A stretch of DNA of 64,000 nucleotides from Muribaculaceae bacterium. GTDB taxonomy: Bacteria > Bacteroidota > Bacteroidia > Bacteroidales > Muribaculaceae. Location of the stretch: NCBI GenBank assembly GCA_017651515.1, contig JAGCCU010000047.1, forward strand, positions 1 through 64,000. The letters are read 5' to 3'. Shown here in pieces: positions 51,635-59,152 of this stretch (position 1 is its first letter; each line of letters opens with the position of its first letter). The notes under the pieces were generated by a model. It saw only the letters and a program-made list of their open reading frames with translations, searched no databases and was not told where the DNA came from. The translations under genes were made by a program, and so were the position numbers.

Positions 51635-53359
51635 ATGAGAAAAATAGCACTTGCACTTACTGTAGTGACAATATATTTTTGGGGCAACGTGTGTTTCGCA
51701 CAGGAGTCCATTGATGAAATAATAGTAACTGAATCAGATTCTTCAAGTGTAATTAGTGATGAAATTACAGATGAAGCCCCCCTACCAACACTAAGTCTTA
51801 ATTCCTCACCCGAATCAACTTATGAGCCTCCTCACGGTTTTGACGTAAATTTCATGAAAAGCCGCACCAATCCAGCAGTAAAGCCCTACAAGTTCCTAGA
51901 CGATCAGACGTGGGTAGGTATTCCCGTGTTCCTTTCAGGCCTTATTGCAAAAAGTGAAAAGACTGCTTTCCGTCAAGACTACAACAATCCAAATACAAAA
52001 ATACGTCTTATCAAGTATAATTTTCACAATGAGATAGACAACTACACCCAGTACGTACCACTGGCACTCACCATCGGCCTGAAGATGGGCGGCTATGAGA
52101 GTCGCAGCGACTGGCCCAGATTCTGGGCGTCGGCAGCAACCTCGGCAGCCATCATGGCAGGATTTGTGAACGGCATCAAATATACTGCCAGTGAGATGCG
52201 CCCCGACGGCTCTACACGCAACTCTTGGCCAAGCGGCCACACAGCAACTGCATTCATGGCGGCCACGATATTGCACAAGGAATACGGCATGACGCGTTCA
52301 CCATGGTTTTCAGTTGGAGCCTACACCCTTGCCACAGCCACGGGTGTGATGCGCGTTCTTAACAATCGTCACTGGATCAGTGATGTGCTCTCGGGAGCCG
52401 GCATAGGAATAATGTCGGTAGAGCTTGGATATGGCCTTATGGACTTGCTATTCAAGAATCGCGGTCTTCAACGTGGCGATATGAGTGTTTATCCTGATTT
52501 ACGCACCAATCCTTCATTTTTTGCTATTTCGATGGGAATCGGTCTTGGCAACAAGAATCTTTATTTGCCGGCATTTAAATTCGACATACCCTCTGAAATC
52601 TTTGACGGTGAAGACATCAATGACGAAGACGTTCCACTTCACCTTAAGTTCCGCTCAGCCACTGTAGTTGGTGCAGAGGGTGCATATTTCTTCAATCCAT
52701 ATGTGGGTATCGGTGGCCGTCTGCGTGTCAAAGCTACCCCAATCAATGGATGGAGCGCATTTGCCTTGAGTGAGGAGCAAGAAATGCAGGAGTTCTTTAA
52801 AGACCCAATGCTCGACAATGCTGTGCGTAGCATACAAGCCACCATTGAAAGTGATCACATCACTGAGTTTGCCGCCGATGCGGGTGTCTATTTTAGCCTG
52901 CCATTATCGTCACGCTTCGCCATCGGTTCGAAGTTGCTTTTTGGTCGCAGTGTGATGGATGATATTGAAATCAGTGCCACCTATAAAGGTGAACAGATGG
53001 AGTTCAACTTTGAAAGTGATGATGACGAAGGAATGTTTGTCCCTAACGGCAATGTCATTGAGCATAAGTGGGACTACATAAATGTGGGTGCCAGTGACTC
53101 TTTTAAATTTGGTTCCGGGCTATCAGTCACCTATGCCCACAAGAATAATTTCTCGTGGCGTGTGTTCTGCGACTATGACTACTCTCGCAAGACATTTACT
53201 GCCACCTATCATCCATTGGGACTAATAGAAGGTTTATCCCCCGATATGATAACGCTGATGCAAATATTTGGCTGGGACATGACACAGCCAGCCGTTTCGA
53301 GTGTCAAAAAGTCGCTGCACCAGTGGGTGCTGGGTGGAGCTCTTTGCTTTTCTTTCTAA
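51635..53359 (+). CDS. PAP2-family phosphatase fused to an outer membrane-type beta domain
   Basis: A 574-aa exported protein. Signal peptide about 1-22 (ending CFA). The PAP2 lipid-phosphatase motifs are complete: K182-x6-RP (KYTASEMRP), PSGH (199-202) with the catalytic His, and R-x-NRHWISD (240-250) with the second His and Asp. Residues 290-574 look like a beta-barrel (alternating aromatic strands such as FKFGSGLSVTYAHKNNFSWRV-type segments) and the chain ends in CFSF, a barrel-like C-terminus. A role in dephosphorylating lipid A or undecaprenyl pyrophosphate is possible but not shown. The next genes (barrel protein, phosphoesterase, murI) follow closely and may share its transcript. Confidence 0.88.
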   Translation: MRKIALALTVVTIYFWGNVCFAQESIDEIIVTESDSSSVISDEITDEAPLPTLSLNSSPESTYEPPHGFDVNFMKSRTNPAVKPYKFLDDQTWVGIPVFLSGLIAKSEKTAFRQDYNNPNTKIRLIKYNFHNEIDNYTQYVPLALTIGLKMGGYESRSDWPRFWASAATSAAIMAGFVNGIKYTASEMRPDGSTRNSWPSGHTATAFMAATILHKEYGMTRSPWFSVGAYTLATATGVMRVLNNRHWISDVLSGAGIGIMSVELGYGLMDLLFKNRGLQRGDMSVYPDLRTNPSFFAISMGIGLGNKNLYLPAFKFDIPSEIFDGEDINDEDVPLHLKFRSATVVGAEGAYFFNPYVGIGGRLRVKATPINGWSAFALSEEQEMQEFFKDPMLDNAVRSIQATIESDHITEFAADAGVYFSLPLSSRFAIGSKLLFGRSVMDDIEISATYKGEQMEFNFESDDDEGMFVPNGNVIEHKWDYINVGASDSFKFGSGLSVTYAHKNNFSWRVFCDYDYSRKTFTATYHPLGLIEGLSPDMITLMQIFGWDMTQPAVSSVKKSLHQWVLGGALCFSF

Positions 53360-53383
53360 CTGATAACAATTAAACTAGATTAT

Positions 53384-54109
53384 ATGATTAAAAGATTAAT
53401 TTCATTAGTTGTCATCGCAACAGTTTTCACTATGGGATGGGGGCAAAACAGCTATATCCCGTATAAGACCTACGACGGTGAACACAAAAACGAGATTTCG
53501 GGTTATGTGATGGGTGGCAACAACGTTGTTACCGATGCATTTGGAGGACTTGAGGTTTCTTACATGCGTCACTTAACTCCACGCTGGCATGTGGGCGGAG
53601 ATGCCCAAATGCAATTTGGCAAGGAGCTGTTTTCCATCGATGTTCAAGGTGGCTACCGACTACCTGTAAAATATGGAAACATCTCTTTCGATGCTAAAGT
53701 TATGTACAATTTCTATCACAAGTTTGGATTCCATGAGATGTCCTATAACCTCTCAGCTACTTGGGAGAGCGCCTACGTTGACTTTCGCCTTGGCGAGACA
53801 CTGGTCCACTACCACAGCCACGTGTGGGGCATGGGATGGGGATATACAGAGACTCCTCTGCTCACCTTTGGCTTTGGAGCGAACATACGTCATCGCAACA
53901 ATCCCTGGAACTTGGGATTGTTCTTCCGTAACTACGACGATTTCTATTACGAAAACTGGAACATCAACTGGGGCATCCGTTGGTATGCCAAGGTTAAGCA
54001 GCGTTGGAATCTCTTTGGAGAGTTCAATATTCGCCCCGCCGGTAGTTTGAGCCAGCTGGCTAGTAAATATGAGGGTTCTGTAAAACTAGGTTTGAAATAT
54101 AAATGGTAA
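53384..54109 (+). CDS. Putative outer membrane beta-barrel protein
   Basis: A 241-aa protein with a signal peptide (about 1-20, ending WGQ) and many Tyr/Trp/Gly-rich strands: YVMGGNNVVTDAFGG, YMRHLTPRWHVGG, FGFGANIRHRNNPWNLGLFF, NINWGIRWYAKVKQRW. It ends in KLGLKYKW with a C-terminal aromatic, as in proteins inserted by BAM. I do not recognise a family with a known function. It starts 24 bases after the PAP2 gene and overlaps the beginning of the phosphoesterase frame, so it is probably part of that operon. Confidence 0.78.
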   Translation: MIKRLISLVVIATVFTMGWGQNSYIPYKTYDGEHKNEISGYVMGGNNVVTDAFGGLEVSYMRHLTPRWHVGGDAQMQFGKELFSIDVQGGYRLPVKYGNISFDAKVMYNFYHKFGFHEMSYNLSATWESAYVDFRLGETLVHYHSHVWGMGWGYTETPLLTFGFGANIRHRNNPWNLGLFFRNYDDFYYENWNINWGIRWYAKVKQRWNLFGEFNIRPAGSLSQLASKYEGSVKLGLKYKW

Positions 54110-54117
54110 CAATAACT

Positions 54118-55143
54118 ATGAAAGCTAAATATATATTTATCGCAGCTTTGGCTGCTGTGGCAATGCTCAACTCCTCATGCGAGAAAGTTAGCCCCCAAGG
54201 TGTGCTCATGGGCAACACTGCTGTTGAGGATCGCGTGGAAATGTCCTACAAATATTATAGGGAAAACAACATGGAGCAGAAGTTCGACTATGATCTGCAG
54301 GATTTTACCGAAGATGGATACTCATTCCTAGTTGGAGCCGACAGTCACGTCACCACCGACCTGGGACGCATGAACGAGATGTTCCAGATAGGTCTTGACA
54401 ATGACGACCTTTTCTTTTGCCATTTAGGCGACATCGCCGACACTAAGCCCGAATACTACATTAATCTTCAGAATTGCATTTTTGAAGCCAAAGCAAAATA
54501 TGTAGAGAAGTATTACTACTTTGATGAGGATACGAGAGAGTACTACCGCAAGGACGCCAAATACCCGCTCCCTAAAGAGTATCAAGACATCCAATTCCCA
54601 TTCTTTCCAGTGGTAGGCAACCACGATCTCACTCATAACGGCTGGGCTCTATGGAGCAACATCTTTGGCTCATCGTTCTACGAGTTTGACATATATGTTG
54701 GAGATGATGATAACGGAGAATCAGTATACGATCATTTCATCTTCCTCGACACAGCCAGCGGCACGCTTGGAAAGCTGCAGGTTGACCTTATTGAACAAGG
54801 TGTGCTTGATGGTAAAAACTATTTAAATTACCGCCACACATTCATCTTCAGCCACACCAATATCTTCCTGCCACAAAATATGCAGTTTGCATCCACATTC
54901 CCACGCGAGGAAGCTTACTTCCTGCTTAAACAGTTCGACGAATGGAATGCGTCGATTGTATTCTGCGGACATGTGCACAAATGGGATGAGCAAATTTTCA
55001 ACGCGGTATACTTCCTTACTCTTGACTCGATGAGCGAGCGAAACAGCCCAAATCCAGGCGACTACCTCGTGCGCGTGAAAATCGACAAGGAAGGAGCCGT
55101 CGAACTGGAAAAGGTGCACATGAACTATGTGGCAAAGAAATAA
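54118..55143 (+). CDS. Lipoprotein calcineurin-like metallophosphoesterase
   Basis: A 341-aa lipoprotein (lipobox LNSSC, Cys21). The metallophosphoesterase motifs appear in order: GADSHV near 70-75 (D-x-H), HLGDIAD (GDxxD), VVGNHDL (GNHD), FSHTNIF and FCGHVHKWD (GHxH), all needed for a two-metal site. The substrate is unknown; family members cleave phosphate mono- or diesters outside the cytoplasm. The ATG at 54118 gives a normal lipoprotein signal; an upstream ATG at 54103 overlaps the previous gene. It lies directly upstream of murI. Confidence 0.88.
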   Translation: MKAKYIFIAALAAVAMLNSSCEKVSPQGVLMGNTAVEDRVEMSYKYYRENNMEQKFDYDLQDFTEDGYSFLVGADSHVTTDLGRMNEMFQIGLDNDDLFFCHLGDIADTKPEYYINLQNCIFEAKAKYVEKYYYFDEDTREYYRKDAKYPLPKEYQDIQFPFFPVVGNHDLTHNGWALWSNIFGSSFYEFDIYVGDDDNGESVYDHFIFLDTASGTLGKLQVDLIEQGVLDGKNYLNYRHTFIFSHTNIFLPQNMQFASTFPREEAYFLLKQFDEWNASIVFCGHVHKWDEQIFNAVYFLTLDSMSERNSPNPGDYLVRVKIDKEGAVELEKVHMNYVAKK

Positions 55144-55150
55144 TAAGCAT

Positions 55151-55981
55151 ATGAACGACAACAGCTTTTCACCAATAGGCGTTTTCGATTCGGGATTCGG
55201 AGGACTGTCAATCCTGCGCGACATCCGCCGGCACCTGCCACAGTACGACTACATTTTTCTCGGCGACAATGCTCGTGCTCCTTATGGAGTGCGGTCATTC
55301 CAACTTGTCTATGAGTTTACGCTCGAAGCCGTTAAGTACTTGTTTGCACAAGGTTGCCCTTTGGTGATCCTTGCCTGCAACACTGCCAGCGCCAAGGCAT
55401 TACGCAACATTCAGCAACGTGACTTACCGCTAATGGATGCATCAAGACGCGTGCTGGGTGTCATACGCCCCACTGTCGAAGCAGTAGAACCAATCACCCA
55501 CACCGGACACATTGGCGTCTTTGGAACACCCGGCACCATACAGAGCCGATCCTATGAGATAGAAATCAACAAACTACATCCCGAATACAAAGTATTCGGC
55601 CATGCCTGCCCCATGTGGGTGCCATTGGTGGAAAACAGAGAATTTGACAGTCCGGGAGCCGACTACTTTGTCAGAAAAGACATCGATGCACTTCTTGCCC
55701 AAGATTCTGATATTGACACAGTTATTCTAGGCTGTACACATTATCCCTTTCTTGTACACAAGATAAAGGAGTATTTGCCTTCGCACATCAAGCTCATTTC
55801 ACAGGGCAATATCGTAGCCGAAAGCCTCGACGACTATCTCCACAGGCATAGTGAAATGGCGGCACGGCTTTCAACCAACGGTTCATGCCGATATCTGACC
55901 ACCGAGGATGCAGAGCGCTTCTCGCATACAGCCAGCATATTCACAGGCGAAAAGGTTACTGCGACCCACGTCACAATTTAA
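55151..55981 (+). CDS. murI: Glutamate racemase
   Basis: A 276-aa enzyme that makes D-glutamate for peptidoglycan. The two catalytic cysteines are C76 in ACNTAS (75-80) and C195 in LGCTHYPF (193-200); the N-terminal GVFDSGFGGLS (10-20) includes the conserved Asp-Ser pair, and DNARAPYG the substrate loop. The ATG at 55151 lies 7 bases after the phosphoesterase stop; an upstream frame start would overlap that gene. Last gene of the run on this strand. Confidence 0.95.
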   Translation: MNDNSFSPIGVFDSGFGGLSILRDIRRHLPQYDYIFLGDNARAPYGVRSFQLVYEFTLEAVKYLFAQGCPLVILACNTASAKALRNIQQRDLPLMDASRRVLGVIRPTVEAVEPITHTGHIGVFGTPGTIQSRSYEIEINKLHPEYKVFGHACPMWVPLVENREFDSPGADYFVRKDIDALLAQDSDIDTVILGCTHYPFLVHKIKEYLPSHIKLISQGNIVAESLDDYLHRHSEMAARLSTNGSCRYLTTEDAERFSHTASIFTGEKVTATHVTI

Positions 55982-56086
55982 AAGGTCACAACTATTTTTA
56001 TTGATAATAACGAATCCCGCTGTTTATTAGTACTCAGCGAGAAACATCCTATTGTCGGGAAGAATTCCAAATAAAAACTCTGGCAA

Positions 56087-56368
56087 TCAGGGATTGTATA
56101 GGTCGTGGTCGTAGAAATCGAGAATCTGCTGAACGTTGCGATAAGCAAGCGCTGCTGGCCCGTCTGGCTCCAATTCGATTGCCTGCAGGTAGCTGTTGAG
56201 AGCCTGTCGAAAGTTTCCCAGCTGCCGATAAGCATTTCCACGAAGGTAAAAAGCATGAGCGAGGACGAGCGAATCGGTGGAATGAGCAGTCAAATCGTCG
56301 AGCGCGCCAATCGCCTCGTTGAGCCGGCATTGCTCAATCATTGTCTTGATATCTGAAAAGTCAGCCAT
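56087..56368 (-). CDS. Small TPR-like protein
   Basis: A 93-aa, probably cytoplasmic protein starting MADFSDIKTMIEQCRLNEAI. Helices around LVLAHAFYLRGNAYRQLGNF and RQALNSYLQAIELEPDGPAA are a clear TPR unit, so it is likely to bind another protein. The start at 56368 is chosen because a -7 element (56389-56396) lies just upstream; a longer reading of the frame would begin before it. Partner unknown. Confidence 0.8.
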   Translation of the reverse strand: MADFSDIKTMIEQCRLNEAIGALDDLTAHSTDSLVLAHAFYLRGNAYRQLGNFRQALNSYLQAIELEPDGPAALAYRNVQQILDFYDHDLYNP

Positions 56369-56388
56369 GATACATGAAAATTTGATTG

Positions 56389-56427
56389 CAAAATTAGGCA
56401 AAATCGGTGAAATAATAGTTACCTTTG
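56389..56427. promoter_or_regulatory. Divergent -7 elements of the TPR-like and TerB-like genes
   Basis: Minus strand TAATTTTG at 56389-56396 (21 bases before the TPR ATG) and plus strand TACCTTTG at 56420-56427 (36 bases before the TerB-like ATG). Neither has a TTG at 19-20 bases. Confidence 0.45.
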
Positions 56428-56463
56428 CAACAGAAATAAATATGCAACTAAAAAAAGAACAAC

Positions 56464-56850
56464 ATGAATACAGAACGACTTGGACAGATAAAGAACCTCA
56501 TCATGTTGGCACTTGCCGACGGTAAAGCCTCGGAGAGCGAACTGGCTGTGATTGCCTCGATTGCCTCGCGAGAAGAACTCACACAGGAAGAACTTGATGA
56601 CCTGCTCGAACACCCCGACAAAGTAAAAATCCATCTACCCGAAGATGAGGGACAGAAACTTCTTTACCTGGAGGACATGGTTGGGCTCATGATGATTGAC
56701 GGTGAACTCAACGACCAGGAGCTGGCAATGTGCAAGCTCTATGCAATGGCGTTGGGCTTCGAGCCTACAACAGTGGAAAAGATGGTTCTCGACATTGCCG
56801 ACAGGCTAAGCGAAAGCGAGAATGAGGACCTGTGCCACGACAACGCGTAA
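56464..56850 (+). CDS. TerB-like (tellurite-resistance/co-chaperone) domain protein
   Basis: A 128-aa all-helical protein with the acidic TerB pattern: LIMLALADGKASESELAVI and, after a linker, MVGLMMIDGELNDQELAMCKLYAMALG. The DGxxxxxE repeats are the metal-binding-like features of this family, which is found in stress and membrane-linked systems as well as tellurite-resistance loci. No other ter genes are near, so a resistance role is not implied. Its last 45 bases overlap the 3' end of the transporter gene on the other strand. Confidence 0.83.
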   Translation: MNTERLGQIKNLIMLALADGKASESELAVIASIASREELTQEELDDLLEHPDKVKIHLPEDEGQKLLYLEDMVGLMMIDGELNDQELAMCKLYAMALGFEPTTVEKMVLDIADRLSESENEDLCHDNA

Positions 56851-58482
56851 GAACATAGTCAACGGATAGACCGTTGAGTAGGCTACCGACGGTGCATCGT
56901 TCCCAGAAGTCCGGTTGGCATAAGCCAATGCGGGCGGATCGGTATTGGAACCGGCAATAAGCCCCATAAGGATGCAGTAGTTGAGCTTGAACTTTCCTCT
57001 ACCAAGAGTGACTACAATCATAAGCGGCACGAAAGTAATCAGAAATCCATACAGCACCCATTGCAATCCCCGCGCATTCAGCACCGAGGCAGCAAAGTCT
57101 GCGCCAGCAGCGATACCCACAGAGGCGAGGAACAGGCAAATGCCCAGTTCACGCAAGAGAAGGTTGGCGCTTGAACTTGTATAGGTGACAAGCTTCAACT
57201 TGTATCCATAACGACCAAGCAGAATAGCCACAATAAGCGGTCCTCCTGCAAGTCCCAGTTTCACCGGCACCGATATTCCCGGAATTGCCAAAGGAATGCA
57301 TCCGAGAAGAATACCCACGAAAATTCCGATAAACATCGTGAACAGATTAGGCTCGTCAAGACGCCTCATCGAGTTTCCGAGTTTTTCGGCCAAGCGGTTT
57401 ATGTCGTCAATGTTGCCCACGACAGTAAGGCGGTCACCGACCTGCAACGCCAAATTGGGGCTTGCCATCAGGTCGAGGCCGGCGCGGTTCACGCGCGTCA
57501 CATTCAACTTGAAGCCCTTGCGCAGCCGCATCGACCCCAACTTGCGTCCGGAAAACTCACTCTTGGTGACAAGGATGCGGCGACTGACCACGGGCGCAGG
57601 GTCGGCTTCCCAGTTCATGTCGACCTGCGGCCCTACGAAAGCATCAAACACTTCTTCGTCCTGTACCGACATCACTATCAGCAACAGGTCATTCTCTTCA
57701 ATGAGGGTCTCGCTCTTGGGAATAATCACATCCCCATTGGCTCTCTTGATGCGTGAGATTACGAAATTATGGTCGATAATAGCATGCAAGCGGCGTATAG
57801 ACCGGTCAACGATGAGCTTATTGGTAACCCTATAAGTGACCACATGAGGCTGAAGCAATGATTGGTTGTTGTCGTCCTCAATGGATTTTGCCTCTTTCTC
57901 CACATTAATGCGGAAAATGGCCTTCACCACTATCATAGACAGAATAATGCCCACAACACCCAACGGGTAGGCAGCGGCATAACCCATAGCCATCGACTCG
58001 TTGAGCATATTAGCCGACTCGCCATGGGTTTCAATGAGGGTCTGTTGTGCCGCACCGAGGCCAGGGGTATTTGTAACAGCTCCCGACATGATTCCCACAA
58101 TATCGGTAATCGACACATTGCCCGCAGTGAAATAAACTGCCAAGGCGACAGCAACGTTCAACACAATCAGGAGTACTGCCAAGCCATTTAGAACCAGGCC
58201 ACCCTCCTTGAACGACGAGAAGAACGAAGGACCCACCTGCAGACCGATAGAAAAAATGAACAAGATTAGTCCCAGTTCCTGGATGAACTTTAATGTATTA
58301 TGATCAATAGACAAGCCCAGATGACCAGCGAGAATGCCAACAAACAACACGAAGGTGGCACCTAGAGAGATACCCGCAAATTTCACTTTGCCAAGTATTA
58401 CTCCAATTGCTATTACCAACGAATAAATGAAAATGGCATGAGCGACCCCATTCCCTGTGAACAATTCGATGAGCCAGTCCAT
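56806..58482 (-). CDS. AAE-family transporter (aspartate-alanine antiporter type) with RCK_C domains
   Basis: A 558-aa inner membrane protein of the AAE family (YidE/YbjL type). Two blocks of about five helices each flank a cytoplasmic region (about 195-370) with two TrkA/RCK_C domains (VDRSIRRLHAIIDHNF... and SEFSGRKLGSMRLRKGFKL), which usually sense small ligands. MSGAVTNTPGLGAAQQTL and GLIAGSNTDPPALAYANR are the two conserved pore motifs. Substrate unknown; the family includes Asp/Ala exchangers. The ATG at 58482 is chosen; a TTG four codons earlier overlaps the HAD gene. It is the last gene of the kdsA operon. Confidence 0.9.
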   Translation of the reverse strand: MDWLIELFTGNGVAHAIFIYSLVIAIGVILGKVKFAGISLGATFVLFVGILAGHLGLSIDHNTLKFIQELGLILFIFSIGLQVGPSFFSSFKEGGLVLNGLAVLLIVLNVAVALAVYFTAGNVSITDIVGIMSGAVTNTPGLGAAQQTLIETHGESANMLNESMAMGYAAAYPLGVVGIILSMIVVKAIFRINVEKEAKSIEDDNNQSLLQPHVVTYRVTNKLIVDRSIRRLHAIIDHNFVISRIKRANGDVIIPKSETLIEENDLLLIVMSVQDEEVFDAFVGPQVDMNWEADPAPVVSRRILVTKSEFSGRKLGSMRLRKGFKLNVTRVNRAGLDLMASPNLALQVGDRLTVVGNIDDINRLAEKLGNSMRRLDEPNLFTMFIGIFVGILLGCIPLAIPGISVPVKLGLAGGPLIVAILLGRYGYKLKLVTYTSSSANLLLRELGICLFLASVGIAAGADFAASVLNARGLQWVLYGFLITFVPLMIVVTLGRGKFKLNYCILMGLIAGSNTDPPALAYANRTSGNDAPSVAYSTVYPLTMFLRVVVAQVLILAFA

Positions 58483-58490
58483 AATGAAAT

Positions 58491-59138
58491 TCAAATTAAA
58501 TTCAACAAATCGAGCGGATTATGAATAATCGTGCCCGCATGATACTCAACGAGTTCCTTCTCGGGACGGAAACCCCAAGTGACACCCACTGAATCGACAC
58601 ATGCTCGACGGGCAGTCTCCATGTCTACGCCCGAATCTCCGACATAGATTACCTGTGCCTTCGGTACGCGCGCCTTGGCAAGAATGGCAAAGACAATCGA
58701 TGGGTCAGGCTTGACATTCACTCCTTCTCGCTGACCTTCAACTGCAACAAAGTTGAAATCGGGGAAAAAATGCGAAATAATAGCCTCTGTAGCATCCTGA
58801 TACTTATTGGAAGCAACCGCTATGCTGATATTTTGATCGGTAAGATCATTCAGAATTTCCATAATGCCATCGTAAGGCTTCGTGCAATCGCAATTGTGCT
58901 CGTCATAATAACTGCGAAAATCCTTAAGCAACTTAGTGATGACTTCATCGTTGCGATGCTCTTCCGGAATAATTCGGGAAATGAGTTTCCTTACACCATT
59001 ACCCACAAAAAACCGATAACTAGCAATGGAATGAGTAGCAAAGCCATTCTTCTCAAGAGCATAGTTGGCAGCATGCCCAAGGTCCTCAATAGTATTGAGC
59101 AAAGTGCCATCCAAATCAAATATAACCAATTTCTTCAT
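58491..59138 (-). CDS. HAD-superfamily phosphatase, phosphoglycolate phosphatase-like
   Basis: A 215-aa haloacid-dehalogenase-like phosphatase. Motif I is FDLDGTLLNT (7-16) with nucleophile D8 and acid/base D10; motif II is the VASNK segment; motif III and IV are KPDPSIVF and YVGDSGVDMETA. The helical cap of class C1 lies between motif I and II. It resembles Gph-type phosphatases that remove phosphate from 2-phosphoglycolate or related metabolites, though substrates of this family cannot be told from sequence. It sits 14 bases after tamL and 8 bases before the transporter ATG. Confidence 0.9.
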   Translation of the reverse strand: MKKLVIFDLDGTLLNTIEDLGHAANYALEKNGFATHSIASYRFFVGNGVRKLISRIIPEEHRNDEVITKLLKDFRSYYDEHNCDCTKPYDGIMEILNDLTDQNISIAVASNKYQDATEAIISHFFPDFNFVAVEGQREGVNVKPDPSIVFAILAKARVPKAQVIYVGDSGVDMETARRACVDSVGVTWGFRPEKELVEYHAGTIIHNPLDLLNLI

Positions 59139-59152
59139 ATATACAGGATTAA

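Noticed and set aside
56464-56850. Tellurite-resistance locus
   Set aside because: Only a single TerB-like domain protein is present, without terC, terD or related genes.
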